From: Sulfuriroseicoccus oceanibius
GTDB lineage: Bacteria > Verrucomicrobiota > Verrucomicrobiia > Verrucomicrobiales > SLCJ01
Assembly (NCBI RefSeq): GCF_010681825.2
Contig: NZ_CP066776.1
Span: forward strand, 806,001 to 870,000
Direction: 5' to 3'
DNA: 64,000 bases
The first letter of the stretch is position 1, and each line of letters starts with the position of its first letter. Positions 8,579-16,850 of the stretch are shown here, piece after piece. The position numbers were made by a program, and so were the translations under genes. The notes below the pieces were generated by a model that did not search any database, was not told the origin of the DNA, and saw only the letters and a list, made by a program, of their open reading frames with translations.

Positions 8579-9118
8579 TTATGGCTGCACGTAGATCGAG
8601 CTGGCGTTGATGATGAGGTTGTCGCCGTTGGATCCCTCGGCGACGACGCCGGTCACGGTGAGTTGGCTCAGTTCTTTGATCCCGCCGACGCCCTTGATGC
8701 CTTGCTTGAGGAGCTTGCCTTCAGCGTCGACTACCTGGATGGTTGCGACGGACTGTTTGATGGTTTCCGGGTCGTCGCAGCAGACGTCCCATGGGGTTGG
8801 GCAGCCGTCGCCTTCGATCATGTCGCAGGATGTGATTTCGTTGGGGTCGCCAAGAACCAGCATGGCTCGTCCATCAACAAATGGGTCTTTGCGGCCCATG
8901 ACCTTGCCTGAGACGGTGACTTCATCGCCGGGTTGCACGGAATCCTGCGCCTTGGCGATGGCAATGGCATCAGCGGGTGCGGTTGAGGCAATGATGGATT
9001 CGACTGTGATCGAGCTGGCAGCGTTGGCTGGCGTGGAGCTCTCGTTGGTGGCCTTTTCTCCACACGAGGTGAAGGCGAAGGTGGAGCAGAGAGCGACGAG
9101 GATGGGTGTGTATTTCAT
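8579..9118 (-). CDS. Lipoprotein with Cys motif, last gene of exporter operon
   Basis: 179 residues with a lipoprotein signal peptide and lipobox FTSC (Cys at residue 19). A low-complexity linker is followed by a beta-rich domain of OB-fold character (VTVSGKVMGRKDPFVDGRAMLVLGDP). The conserved-looking core is C-x6-GDGCPTPWDVCC, giving four clustered cysteines that could bind a metal or form disulfides. From memory, similar GDxCPTPWDYCC proteins occur in Planctomycetes and Verrucomicrobia, without known function. It starts 21 bp after the permease gene and ends at a terminator, so it is almost certainly cotranscribed with the ABC exporter and may be its outer-membrane or periplasmic accessory. 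Confidence 0.8.
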   Translation of the reverse strand: MKYTPILVALCSTFAFTSCGEKATNESSTPANAASSITVESIIASTAPADAIAIAKAQDSVQPGDEVTVSGKVMGRKDPFVDGRAMLVLGDPNEITSCDMIEGDGCPTPWDVCCDDPETIKQSVATIQVVDAEGKLLKQGIKGVGGIKELSQLTVTGVVAEGSNGDNLIINASSIYVQP

Positions 9119-9139
9119 AGGTGTTATTTTCTACTGATT

Positions 9140-10294
9140 TTAGGAGGATCTGAGTGCTTTTGGAAGCGAGGGAGAGAGGCAGCGGATTGCCGGGGGCAAG
9201 GTGCCAAGTGTGCCGAGGAGCACGCCGGTAATGAGGCCGGTCGCGATCACCGATGGTGTGAGGTTGAGGGTGAAGGTGCCAATTGAAAATGGAACGGTCA
9301 CGCCGTCGAGCAGGAAGTACGCAGCGACAAAAGCTAGCAAGGTCCCGGTCAGAGTGGCGAGCAGCGATTCCTGAACGAGCGAAACCATGAGCGCACCACG
9401 GGTGAATCCGATCGATTGGAGCGTGGCCATCTCGCGTATCCTGGAGGCAAAGGCCGCGTACAGGGTGTTGAGCCCGCCGAAGATGGCTCCTGTGGCTACC
9501 AAAGCGGCAGTAACCCAGGTCATGATTTTGATCGGTTGGTAGAAAACGCCGAGTTTGCCGTAGTAGTCGGACTCGCGGATGGCTGCCAGTTCCAGGTCGT
9601 TGCGCTGGAGGGTGAAAACCTGGACGTCATCGAATTCGGCGTCGTCGAGGCGGAGGGTGACCGACGAGAGGGTGTCGCGCTGGGTGAGGGAGGCGAGGTC
9701 GTTGCGGTCGAACCAGATTTCCGATTCAAGGACGGTGCCCGGGGCTTCGAAGATGCCGACGACGGCGACGGGCGATCGACCGAAGTAGAGAGTCTCGCCG
9801 AGGCCCGTGGCGTGAGATTCGACGCCGAGTTTGCGGTGGGCGAGCTTGCCGACCATGACCTCTCCGGGGCCGGGGAAGCGGCCGTCGATCAAGCGGACTG
9901 AGCGATGTACCAGTAGGGCCTTTTCGTTAACTCCGCGCAGCAGAGCCTGGCTTTCGTGATCGGTGGCGGTACGGATCGGCGCCATGTAGGTGATTTCTCC
10001 TGAGGCGGCGGTGACTCCGAGTTGTTCTTCGAGCCCGGCGACCGAGGTGGCGGCGCTGGATTCCGCCTCGAGATGAACCTCGGAACGTTCGACGGATTCC
10101 TCGGAGCCTTTGCTGAGCAGGATTACGTTTTTTGGAGATCCTGATGCGGATAACACCGAGTCCATTCCCTGAGTGAGGGCAACGGCCGCGACCAGCAGTA
10201 GAACGACGATTGCCGATCCTCCAACCGTTTGCGCCAAGCGCGTGGGGTCGCGGAACAAGTTTCGCAGTGCGTAGGTAAAGGGGAGAAGAGTCAT
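9140..10294 (-). CDS. FtsX/MacB-type ABC transporter permease (1)
   Basis: 384 residues from ATG 10294; an upstream in-frame start at 10327 would overlap the previous gene. Topology is typical of the FtsX superfamily: one N-terminal helix (about residues 24-43), a large periplasmic MacB_PCD-like domain (about 45-260), then three C-terminal helices (about 268-295, 318-340, 350-372), with the TLQSIGFTRG coupling loop after the second helix. Works with the neighbouring permease and ATPase as a heterodimeric mechanotransmission-type exporter rather than a classic channel. Substrate unknown. Confidence 0.88.
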   Translation of the reverse strand: MTLLPFTYALRNLFRDPTRLAQTVGGSAIVVLLLVAAVALTQGMDSVLSASGSPKNVILLSKGSEESVERSEVHLEAESSAATSVAGLEEQLGVTAASGEITYMAPIRTATDHESQALLRGVNEKALLVHRSVRLIDGRFPGPGEVMVGKLAHRKLGVESHATGLGETLYFGRSPVAVVGIFEAPGTVLESEIWFDRNDLASLTQRDTLSSVTLRLDDAEFDDVQVFTLQRNDLELAAIRESDYYGKLGVFYQPIKIMTWVTAALVATGAIFGGLNTLYAAFASRIREMATLQSIGFTRGALMVSLVQESLLATLTGTLLAFVAAYFLLDGVTVPFSIGTFTLNLTPSVIATGLITGVLLGTLGTLPPAIRCLSPSLPKALRSS

Positions 10295-10316
10295 GGGGTG
10301 AATGGGAAAGTGAGGG

Positions 10317-11456
10317 TCATGCCGCATTGAGTGAGTGCGTCAGTGGCTGCGACGTGGCTTTCCATGCCGGGTAGAGCGAGGCGAGTAGTCCCAGAGCCAG
10401 CGAGACGAGTAGGCCGGTGGCCATCACGCCAGCTGTGGGCGAGATCGCAAGAGTCAGCCCCTCGTTGCCCAGCGTGAAGGACTTGAAATGGAAGAATCCG
10501 GTGGCCGATGTGATGCCGAGCACTCCTCCGATGAGTCCGAGCAGCAGCCCTTCGCTGATGACGATGAGCGCGATGGCCGCGCGGGAGTAGCCGATGGTCT
10601 GAAGGATGGCAGTCTCTTTGACCCGTCCCCGGACGATGAGCAGCACTGAGTTGGCGACGAGCCCGAGGACCGCACAGACGGCACCGAGACCGAGCCATCG
10701 GGTGAAGCCGATCAGTTCGATCATTTCCTTTGCTGTCTCGGCGAAGAATGCCTTTTCGGGACGGGTGTGGGTTGGCTGCTGGTCGGACTTGAAGGTTTCG
10801 TCGATCTTGGCCGCCACGGAGTCGAGCTGGTCGGCAGAGTTTACGCGTACGTTGAACTGAGTGACCACTCCGAGCCCGACGCGGGAGGCTTGCTGTAGGA
10901 ACGGTAAGTGGACGTAGGCGACGTTGTTGTCTTGTGGCGAATCGGAGCGGATGATGCCGGCGACGTGAACGTTGACTCCGACTGCTTCGAACTTACTTCC
11001 CGGCGTGAGTCCGCGGCGCTGGGCGAAATGCTCGCCAACCAGTGCGGCGTCGCTGCGCTTGGTGAACTCCTCGTAGGATCCGGACACCACGACGATGCCT
11101 GGGTTGTATGATTTGAGGGTTGCTGGAGGTACTCCGCGGAAGGTGATGACGTCGAGGGACGCGCCACAGTTGTTTACTGCGATCTGGATTGGGATCACGC
11201 TGCGGACGCCTTCGATTTGTTCGATCGTGGTCTGGTAATGCTCTGGCAGGCGCGAGGTCGACGGGCAGAACCGGTTTTCGCGGTAAACGACGAGGGTGGT
11301 GTCGTCTGCGTTGCTCCGGGTCGCGACTTCGAGCGACTGTTGCATGGTTTGCACCGAGGCATAGAGAAACATGCCGGCCGCGACGCCGAGGATCGTTAGC
11401 GTGGAGCGCAGACGATGGCGGGTCAGGTTTTTGAATGCGAGCGATAGCAGCTTCAT
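10317..11456 (-). CDS. FtsX/MacB-type ABC transporter permease (2)
   Basis: 379 residues. N-terminal helix at about 18-36, periplasmic domain to about 245 (including GVRSVIPIQIAVNNCGASLDVITFRGV), then three helices. LQTIGYSRAAIALIVISEG is the conserved coupling segment that contacts the ATPase. It pairs with the next permease, from which it differs clearly in sequence, and follows the ATPase gene after 12 bp. The order adaptor-ATPase-permease-permease is that of LolCDE/MacAB-like exporters. Confidence 0.88.
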   Translation of the reverse strand: MKLLSLAFKNLTRHRLRSTLTILGVAAGMFLYASVQTMQQSLEVATRSNADDTTLVVYRENRFCPSTSRLPEHYQTTIEQIEGVRSVIPIQIAVNNCGASLDVITFRGVPPATLKSYNPGIVVVSGSYEEFTKRSDAALVGEHFAQRRGLTPGSKFEAVGVNVHVAGIIRSDSPQDNNVAYVHLPFLQQASRVGLGVVTQFNVRVNSADQLDSVAAKIDETFKSDQQPTHTRPEKAFFAETAKEMIELIGFTRWLGLGAVCAVLGLVANSVLLIVRGRVKETAILQTIGYSRAAIALIVISEGLLLGLIGGVLGITSATGFFHFKSFTLGNEGLTLAISPTAGVMATGLLVSLALGLLASLYPAWKATSQPLTHSLNAA

Positions 11457-11468
11457 AGCGATCTGGGG

Positions 11469-12164
11469 TTAGTGAGCTTGAGCCTCGGCAGCCTCGATCA
11501 GTTGACCTTTTTCCAGGTGGAGCGTGCGGTGGGCTGCTGCGGCGGCCTTGGGATCGTGGGTGACCATGACGATGGTCTTGCCGTGGTCGTTGGCGAGAGA
11601 ATCGAGGAGCGAAAGGATGGAGTCCGCGGCTTCCCGGTCGAGGTCGCCTGTGGGTTCGTCCGCTACGAGGAGTCCGGGGTCGTGGACGATGGCGCGGGCG
11701 ATGGCGACGCGTTGTTCCTGGCCGCCTGAGAGTTCGGATGGGCGGTGGTGTGCGCGGTCGGCCAAGTCTACGAGTTCGAGCGCGGCTTCGATTTTTTCCT
11801 TCCGCTGAGCTTTGGTGAAATTGCCGAGCAGTAGCGGGAGCTCGACGTTCTCGTAGGCGGAAAGGATGGGCACCAGGTGGTAGAGCTGGAAAATGTAGCC
11901 GACGTGGGTGGCTCGCCAGCGGGTGAGCTCGGCGCGGGACAAATTGGCGATGTCCCTGCCGTCGATGACCAGTTCACCCCGGCTGGGGGAGTCGATGCCG
12001 GCGATCAGGTTGAGCAGAGTGGTTTTGCCAGACCCTGATGGGCCCATCAGAGCGAGAAATTCGCCGCGTGGTACGTCGAGCGAGAGGTTCTCCAGTGGAG
12101 TGATGTGGCTCTTTCCTTTGGTGTAGGATTTGGTCAGGGAGTGAATGGAAATGAAGGGATCCAT
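11469..12164 (-). CDS. ABC transporter ATP-binding protein (LolD/MacB type)
   Basis: 231 residues. Walker [10 protein letters not shown] at residues 41-49, Q-loop IFQLYHLVP, signature LSGGQE at 145-150 (followed by QRVAIARA), Walker B LLVADE at 165-170 with the D-loop GDLD, and H-switch MVTHD. The [20 protein letters not shown] region is characteristic of ATPases that power FtsX-superfamily permeases. It is cytosolic and would drive the two adjacent permeases. Confidence 0.94.
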   Translation of the reverse strand: MDPFISIHSLTKSYTKGKSHITPLENLSLDVPRGEFLALMGPSGSGKTTLLNLIAGIDSPSRGELVIDGRDIANLSRAELTRWRATHVGYIFQLYHLVPILSAYENVELPLLLGNFTKAQRKEKIEAALELVDLADRAHHRPSELSGGQEQRVAIARAIVHDPGLLVADEPTGDLDREAADSILSLLDSLANDHGKTIVMVTHDPKAAAAAHRTLHLEKGQLIEAAEAQAH

Positions 12165-12183
12165 GGCGAGAAGGTGTTGGAGA

Positions 12184-13587
12184 TTAACGAAGTGAGGCGC
12201 TTTTGACGCGGCTGCCGGGCTCGAGGTCGTCGTGAGGCGGGAGGATTATTTGTTCTCCCGAGCGGATGCCCTTGATCACGCGGCGGTGACCGTCGCGGGT
12301 GTCGTTGCCGAGGGTGAGTGGGCGTAGTTCGGCGGTGCGCTCGGGCGAGACAACCCAGACCGACGACTCGTTGACCAGTGCCTGTTCTGGAACGTAGAGG
12401 GCTAGACGGGTGGAGGTGTTGTTGTCGAGCGGGGCGCTGGCGGTGCCTCCGGTGAAGAACTTGCCGCGCACCAAGGTCTCGGGGCGGATGCGTGGGTCGG
12501 GGGAGTCGATGGCGACTTTGGCTTGTAGCGTATTGCGCTGAAGGTCGGCTTCTCCGGCGATGCTGGTTACGGTGCCGGTGAGGAGTTGGTCGGGAAGTAG
12601 CTCGCAGGTGAGCTCCACTGGCTGGCCGATGCGTAATCCTGCGGCTTCGTTGAGCGGCACGTCGATCCTGGCTTGGAGTTTGGTGGGATCGTAAAGCTCG
12701 ACCACCACCGCGGAGAGAGGGTCGTCCGCGGCGAGGAGCCGCTTTTTGCCGGGCGTCGCGTGACGTCGTAGCACGATGCCGTCCATGGGGGCTTTGATCT
12801 GCGTGCGGTCGAGCGCCAGTTGGGCCCGGGCTCGAGCCGTCTCAAGCTCGGTCAAGGTTGAGTCCATCATTTTGCGCTCGGCATTGAGTTGCGCGACCTT
12901 TGCCCGCAACCGCGGAATCTCGGCGCTGACTTCCGCCAGCTGCGCTTCCTGCCGCTTCACGACCAACTCGGCTTGGAAGATGCTCTGCTCGGAAACCGCA
13001 CCGCTACGTACGGTGCGCAGGCGCTTCAGGTTGTCCTGGGCTTCGGCCAAGAGAGTTTCGTTGGCCTCCTTGTTCTTCTGTGCTGCGTTGAGTTCCGCAT
13101 TCAGGATGTCCAGTCCGATGCAGTGGGCTTCGATGCGAGCCTTTTGGCTTTCAATTTGCTGAGTCGCCTGGGTCAGATCGAGCTTGGCATCGTCGGAGAT
13201 CAAGGTGGCTAGCACTTGCCCCTCTTTGACGGCATCCCCGTCTAGAACGAAGACCTCATCGATTACTCCGTTTACCAGAACTGGGACGTAGGTGACATAC
13301 GGGTCGGGTTCCACCCATCCTGAGGCTTGGAATAGGAGCTGTTTGTTGATGGACCCTGAGGTGTTGGCAGCGTTCGCTGCATCTTGTTGCCCGAGGCGTA
13401 CGGTCACGACGGGAGCGGTGGTGACTTCTGTCGCCGGTAGTAATCGAGAGCCGAAGAGCAGGGCGATGATGGACAGGAAGCCAAGCAGCAGTCCGCCGGG
13501 GAGCAGCCAGGCCCACGAGCGGGTGCGGCGGGGCGGGGCGCTGCTTTTGCCGGGATCTGCGGATTGGGTTAGTTTTTCTAGAGACAT
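12184..13587 (-). CDS. HlyD/MacA-like periplasmic adaptor of the exporter
   Basis: 467 residues from ATG 13587; the longer frame to 13707 adds a leader without signal-like features. Single membrane anchor (about residues 27-50), lipoyl/barrel half-motif (SGWVEPDPYVTYVPVLVNGVIDEVFV), long coiled-coil hairpin (about 120-270) with heptad-rich IESQKARIEAHCIGLDILNA and AQLAEVSAEIPRLRAKVAQL segments, the second lipoyl half (LALDRTQIKAPMDGIVLRR), and a beta-barrel/membrane-proximal region to the end. It should link the inner-membrane exporter to an outer-membrane channel, none of which is encoded here. Located 19 bp upstream of the ATPase gene. Confidence 0.88.
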   Translation of the reverse strand: MSLEKLTQSADPGKSSAPPRRTRSWAWLLPGGLLLGFLSIIALLFGSRLLPATEVTTAPVVTVRLGQQDAANAANTSGSINKQLLFQASGWVEPDPYVTYVPVLVNGVIDEVFVLDGDAVKEGQVLATLISDDAKLDLTQATQQIESQKARIEAHCIGLDILNAELNAAQKNKEANETLLAEAQDNLKRLRTVRSGAVSEQSIFQAELVVKRQEAQLAEVSAEIPRLRAKVAQLNAERKMMDSTLTELETARARAQLALDRTQIKAPMDGIVLRRHATPGKKRLLAADDPLSAVVVELYDPTKLQARIDVPLNEAAGLRIGQPVELTCELLPDQLLTGTVTSIAGEADLQRNTLQAKVAIDSPDPRIRPETLVRGKFFTGGTASAPLDNNTSTRLALYVPEQALVNESSVWVVSPERTAELRPLTLGNDTRDGHRRVIKGIRSGEQIILPPHDDLEPGSRVKSASLR

Positions 13588-13795
13588 AGAGGGCACAGTG
13601 AAGCCTGAGGGCCGAAGGTCATGAGAGGACGTAGGAGTACTCAGACGGTATGAGTGAAGCGATGCGAAATGCCTGAAGGGCGTAATTCGTTGGCCCGATG
13701 GGGCCAATGCGGAGGGCTGATGGCGCGGCGCAATAGGGCCGGCGCAGGCACTGAAAACCAGCCTGTGAAGAGGCTGGGGGTGGTAGCTCTGACGG

Positions 13796-14239
13796 CTACA
13801 TCAGCAACGCGGAGTGTCTCAAGAAAATCGGGGCGCGGTAAATCCGAGGAGGCGGTGACGGACCGTATGCTGGTCGGTTCACGAGGTGCGCGAGTGCAGG
13901 CACCAAGTGGATCACATTCCAATCGGAGAGCTCAAGCGGTGCGGCCAATGTCAGCCCCTCCGAGGCAGGTGCGATGAAGTCGCTGACGTCGATCGCAAGT
14001 TCATCCGTGCAGTGGTCACAGGGAGCGGGGCGCTCGTCTGCGGCTGTGTTGATCCCGCAGGAAGAATCTTGGCAGCAAGCATGGGCCGCGACTTCTTCTG
14101 CACACTCGCAGTCTCCCAAAAAGAAGGTTTCCACGCAGCTGCAGTAGCCCAGCACCGATCCCTTCATCACGACGAAGAATGTCATGATGATCACAAAGAT
14201 CGAAACTGTGAGTTGGCGGACCATGTGCTCATCATCCAT
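13796..14239 (-). CDS. Small secreted or anchored Cys-rich protein
   Basis: 147 residues (142 if the internal ATG at 14224 is used). An N-terminal hydrophobic segment (about 8-31) is a signal peptide or anchor. Nine cysteines are concentrated at residues 33, 35, 44, 46, 55, 56, 61, 74 and 77, in a CxC, CxC, CC, CxxC pattern, with nearby His and acidic residues. The rest is Pro-rich and basic. The spacing suggests a metal-binding or disulfide-knotted periplasmic protein. It lies 208 bp upstream of the adaptor gene on the same strand, so it probably heads the exporter operon. I infer a role as periplasmic metal carrier or sensor for the exporter, from position and cysteines only. Confidence 0.6.
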   Translation of the reverse strand: MDDEHMVRQLTVSIFVIIMTFFVVMKGSVLGYCSCVETFFLGDCECAEEVAAHACCQDSSCGINTAADERPAPCDHCTDELAIDVSDFIAPASEGLTLAAPLELSDWNVIHLVPALAHLVNRPAYGPSPPPRIYRAPIFLRHSALLM

Positions 14240-14296
14240 CGCACACCGCGTCGATCATTGTCAAGGTTGGCAGCAACTCACCGATCTCCCGATACA

Positions 14297-14451
14297 TTTT
14301 GATGCCAGCCATCAAATGTGGCCGCGCATCACCTAGCGACGTAATAGTTGGTATGAAAACGACAGCGAAGTCCGGTGGGATGGGCGATGATTTGCGTAGG
14401 GCGTTGGTTGGTGTTGAGGCGAAGACCGCGGCGAAAGTTGGCGCAGGATGG
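14297..14451 (+). repeat. RAYT-linked palindromic element, copy 3 (at the transposase gene)
   Basis: TTTGATGCCAGCCATCAAA at 14298-14316 followed by TTGGCGCAGGATGG at 14438-14451, directly upstream of the RAYT coding region. This is the longest palindrome-to-box distance of the five copies (about 155 bp). It ties the dispersed elements to the transposase. Confidence 0.8.
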
Positions 14452-14490
14452 TGGGATTTGCGCGAGGGGGCGGATGGAAAAGTGGTGAGT

Positions 14491-15507
14491 ATGCAGCGCA
14501 AACGGAAGCGGATTCTCGGGGAGAAGGGGCGTGATGCTTGTTACCATGTGATGAGTCGCACCGTGGGCGGGGATGTGTTCTTCGATGATGTGGAAAAGGA
14601 GGCTCTGAGAAAGCTGATCTGGAAGATGGCGCGCTTTTCGATGGTGAAGGTGGTGACGTACGCGGTGATGGGAAACCATTTCCACGTGTTGGCCGTGGTG
14701 CCGGACGCGGAGAAGACGTTGGAGAAGTTCAGGCAACCTGGCGGAGAAAAATTGCTGCTGAAGCATATCTCGTGTTTGTACTCGCTCGATGCGGTGCAGA
14801 TCCTGGAGAGCCAGCTGCAGACGCTGCGCAAGCGGGGAGAGGAGAGGGCGAGACAAGAGATTATCGAGCGGTTGCTGGCGCGGATGTGCGATGTGTCACG
14901 CTTTGTGAATGAGGTGAAGGTCAGGTTTACCCGTTGGTACAATCGTCGGCATGATCGCAAAGGCACGCTGTGGATGGAGCGATTCAAGAGTGTGTTGATT
15001 GGCAGCGATGCGGCGATGCGTAGTGTGGCGCTGTATATTGACCTGAACCCAGTGAGGGCCGGGCTTGTAGACGATCCGGTGAACTATCGCTGGTGTGGAT
15101 GGGCGGAAGCTGAAGCTGGTGGGAGTCGCCGGGCGCGCCGAGGGATCTGCAAGGCGGTGCACTGTGCAGTGGACAGTTGGGAGCGAGGTGACGGGACGGC
15201 GCGCAAGCTCTACCGGGATGCGCTGGATTGTGTGATGGAGCGCGAAGGGAAGTCTCGTTTCGTAGAGGATGAGGCACGCAAGCCTGGTGTGATGAGGTAC
15301 TTATTGCGACGAACTCGGTACTTCAGCGATAGCTTGGTGATTGGGACGAAGGGGTTCGTGGAGAATGCGCTGCGTCGTCATTCCGGGAGCTTTTCAGAAA
15401 GGCGGCGGACGTTGGCGAGTCCGATGCGGGCGCCTGACGGTGGTGGCAGGTTGCGAGATGACGGGCACTTCACGTTGAAGAACCTGATAAAGGAGGCGTG
15501 GGGCTAA
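14491..15507 (+). mobile_element. REP-associated tyrosine transposase (RAYT, IS200-like Y1 superfamily)
   Basis: 338 residues from ATG 14491; the frame is open back to 14299, but the first 64 codons overlap the palindromic element and lack family similarity, so I prefer 14491 (ATG 14353 is the alternative). Family signatures are clear: RDACYHVMSRTVGG at the N-terminus, the HUH metal site as HFH at residues 63-65 (GNHFHVLAVVP), and RFTRWYNRRHDRKGTLW with RFKSVLI and LYIDLNPVRAGLV. A Tyr in or near RWYN is the probable nucleophile. RAYTs bind and cut REP-type palindromes as single strands. The protein looks intact, and the matching palindromes lie around it, so it may be active or recently active. 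Confidence 0.9.
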
Positions 15508-15532
15508 GCGGGCCAGCGAATTGGGTCAGGGC

Positions 15533-15576
15533 AAAAAAACGCCGTTAGTCAGAACAACCCCAGTCTAACTAACGGC
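15533..15576 (-). terminator. Terminator-like hairpin, minus strand
   Basis: GCCGTTAG (15541-15548) pairs with CTAACGGC (15569-15576). The run of seven A residues just before (15533-15539) becomes the T-tract on the minus strand. It may back up the tRNA terminator, or mark the distal end of the RAYT locus. Confidence 0.55.
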
Positions 15577-15756
15577 TAACGGAGCTTGGCGCCGCAACAT
15601 AAGCGCGAGGGCGTCCGCTATGTGATAAACGGTGTCGTTAGGAGTTTGATTAGATAAAAATGGAAAAGGTTTCATTTTTATCTGATCGAGGCTTTCTGGC
15701 CGATCCTTGAGAGTCGGGCTGAGCCTGGTGCTTCCGTATTTCAAAAGGCGGGAGAA

Positions 15757-15791
15757 TAAAAAAAGGCCGCTCTGTTATGAGCGGCCTTTTT
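15757..15791. terminator. Bidirectional terminator next to tRNA-Gly
   Basis: AAAAGGCCGCTC (15761-15772) pairs with GAGCGGCCTTTT (15779-15790) around a six-base loop, with A-run and T-run at the two sides. Ends the tRNA-Gly transcript on the minus strand. Confidence 0.85.
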
Positions 15792-15801
15792 GTTTTGAAA
15801 G

Positions 15802-15876
15802 TGGAGCGGGTGAACGGATTCGAACCGTCGACATCGACCTTGGCAAGGTCGCGCTCTACCACTGAGCTACACCCGC
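15802..15876 (-). tRNA. tRNA-Gly (anticodon GCC)
   Basis: Minus strand reads GCGGGTGTAGCTCAGTGGTA from 15876, with D-arm GCTC/GAGC, anticodon loop CTTGCCAAG (GCC, reads GGC/GGU), T-loop GGTTCGAATCC, acceptor CACCCGC closing with GCGGGTG, discriminator T and an encoded CCA ending at 15802. All arms pair. Confidence 0.96.
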
Positions 15877-15985
15877 ACGCTTTGTGCGATTTTTTGTGAG
15901 GCGTTCGGCGCTTGCTGCGCGTCCCGTTCACGGCGATATAGGTAGCCGGATTCGGAAGGCGTGCAACAAATAATTTGAGGAAATG

Positions 15986-16014
15986 TTGAGGAAAACGTGG
16001 GGCGCGTGTAAATA
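15986..16014 (+). promoter_or_regulatory. Possible sigma-70-type promoter for trpC
   Basis: TTGAGG (15986-15991) and TAAATA (16009-16014) are spaced 17 bp apart and end 12 bp before the trpC start. The -10 match is poor and the resulting leader would be almost absent, so this is weak. Confidence 0.25.
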
Positions 16015-16026
16015 GGCGGCGAAATC

Positions 16027-16830
16027 ATGGACAAATTACGCGAAATTATCGACCACAAACGGAGCGAGATTGAGGGCACAGTTGCCCGTGCCGACAAGCT
16101 GCGTGCAGCGGCTCTTGCTCGCAATGACTTCCGCTCTCTCTACGATGCGCTTTCGGGTCACGGTCAGGGACTTGGAATGATCGCCGAGGTTAAGAAGGCA
16201 TCGCCTTCAGCGGGAGATATTGCGTTGGACATTGACCCCGTTGCACAGGCAGTGAAGTACGCCGAAGCGGGGGCCAGTGCGGTGTCGGTGCTGACCGATG
16301 AAAAATATTTCAAAGGGAATCTGCAATTTATGACGCAGGTTGCCGATGCCGTGGATATTCCGGTTCTGCGGAAGGACTTCATCATCCATGAGGCGCAGAT
16401 TTTCGAGGCGGTGGTGGCGGGGGCTGATGCGATTTTGCTCATCGTCGCGGCGCTGACCCAGGATGAGTTGGTGCACTTGCTTGATGTCGCCCACACCTAC
16501 CAGCTTGATGTGTTGGTGGAGGTGCACAATGAGGAAGAGTTGGAGCGGGCGTTGGAGACGGATGCTCGTATCATTGGGGTGAACAACCGCGACCTGAAGA
16601 CTTTCACGGTGAGTCTTGAGACGACCAAGCGCTTGTCCGAGCTTATGGATTCGAGCGTCTTGTTAGTGAGCGAGAGTGGAATCAAGACCCGCAAGGATTG
16701 TGAAGATGTTCACAGTTGGGGCGCTGATGCCGTGTTGGTGGGTGAAACCTTGATGCGTGCCGATGACGTGGAAGCGACTGTGGCGGATTTGATGCTGGCG
16801 GACCGCGTCAATCCCTCAGCGGCCGAGTAA
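16027..16830 (+). CDS. trpC: Indole-3-glycerol phosphate synthase
   Basis: Tryptophan pathway enzyme closing the indole ring of CdRP to indole-3-glycerol phosphate. The 267-residue TIM barrel has the expected motifs: IAEVKKASPSAG (catalytic Lys, phosphate site), AVSVLTDEKYFKG, VLRKDFIIHEAQI (catalytic Lys of LRKDF), GADAILLIVAAL, LVEVHNEEEL, IGVNNRDLKTF and VSESGIKTR. Length is typical. No other trp gene is adjacent; purU follows after 20 bp and may share the transcript. Confidence 0.95.
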   Translation: MDKLREIIDHKRSEIEGTVARADKLRAAALARNDFRSLYDALSGHGQGLGMIAEVKKASPSAGDIALDIDPVAQAVKYAEAGASAVSVLTDEKYFKGNLQFMTQVADAVDIPVLRKDFIIHEAQIFEAVVAGADAILLIVAALTQDELVHLLDVAHTYQLDVLVEVHNEEELERALETDARIIGVNNRDLKTFTVSLETTKRLSELMDSSVLLVSESGIKTRKDCEDVHSWGADAVLVGETLMRADDVEATVADLMLADRVNPSAAE

Positions 16831-16850
16831 TCATCGCTGATCTCGATCAA

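Larger units (their letters stand above)
15508..16026. other. Intergenic region with two terminators and tRNA-Gly
   Basis: Holds a minus-strand terminator at 15533, a bidirectional terminator at 15757, the tRNA-Gly gene and a possible trpC promoter. Bases 15577-15756 contain nothing I recognise. Confidence 0.6.

Noticed and set aside
14299-14490. N-terminal extension of the RAYT reading frame
   Set aside because: It overlaps the palindromic element and lacks family similarity; the conserved part starts just after ATG 14491.
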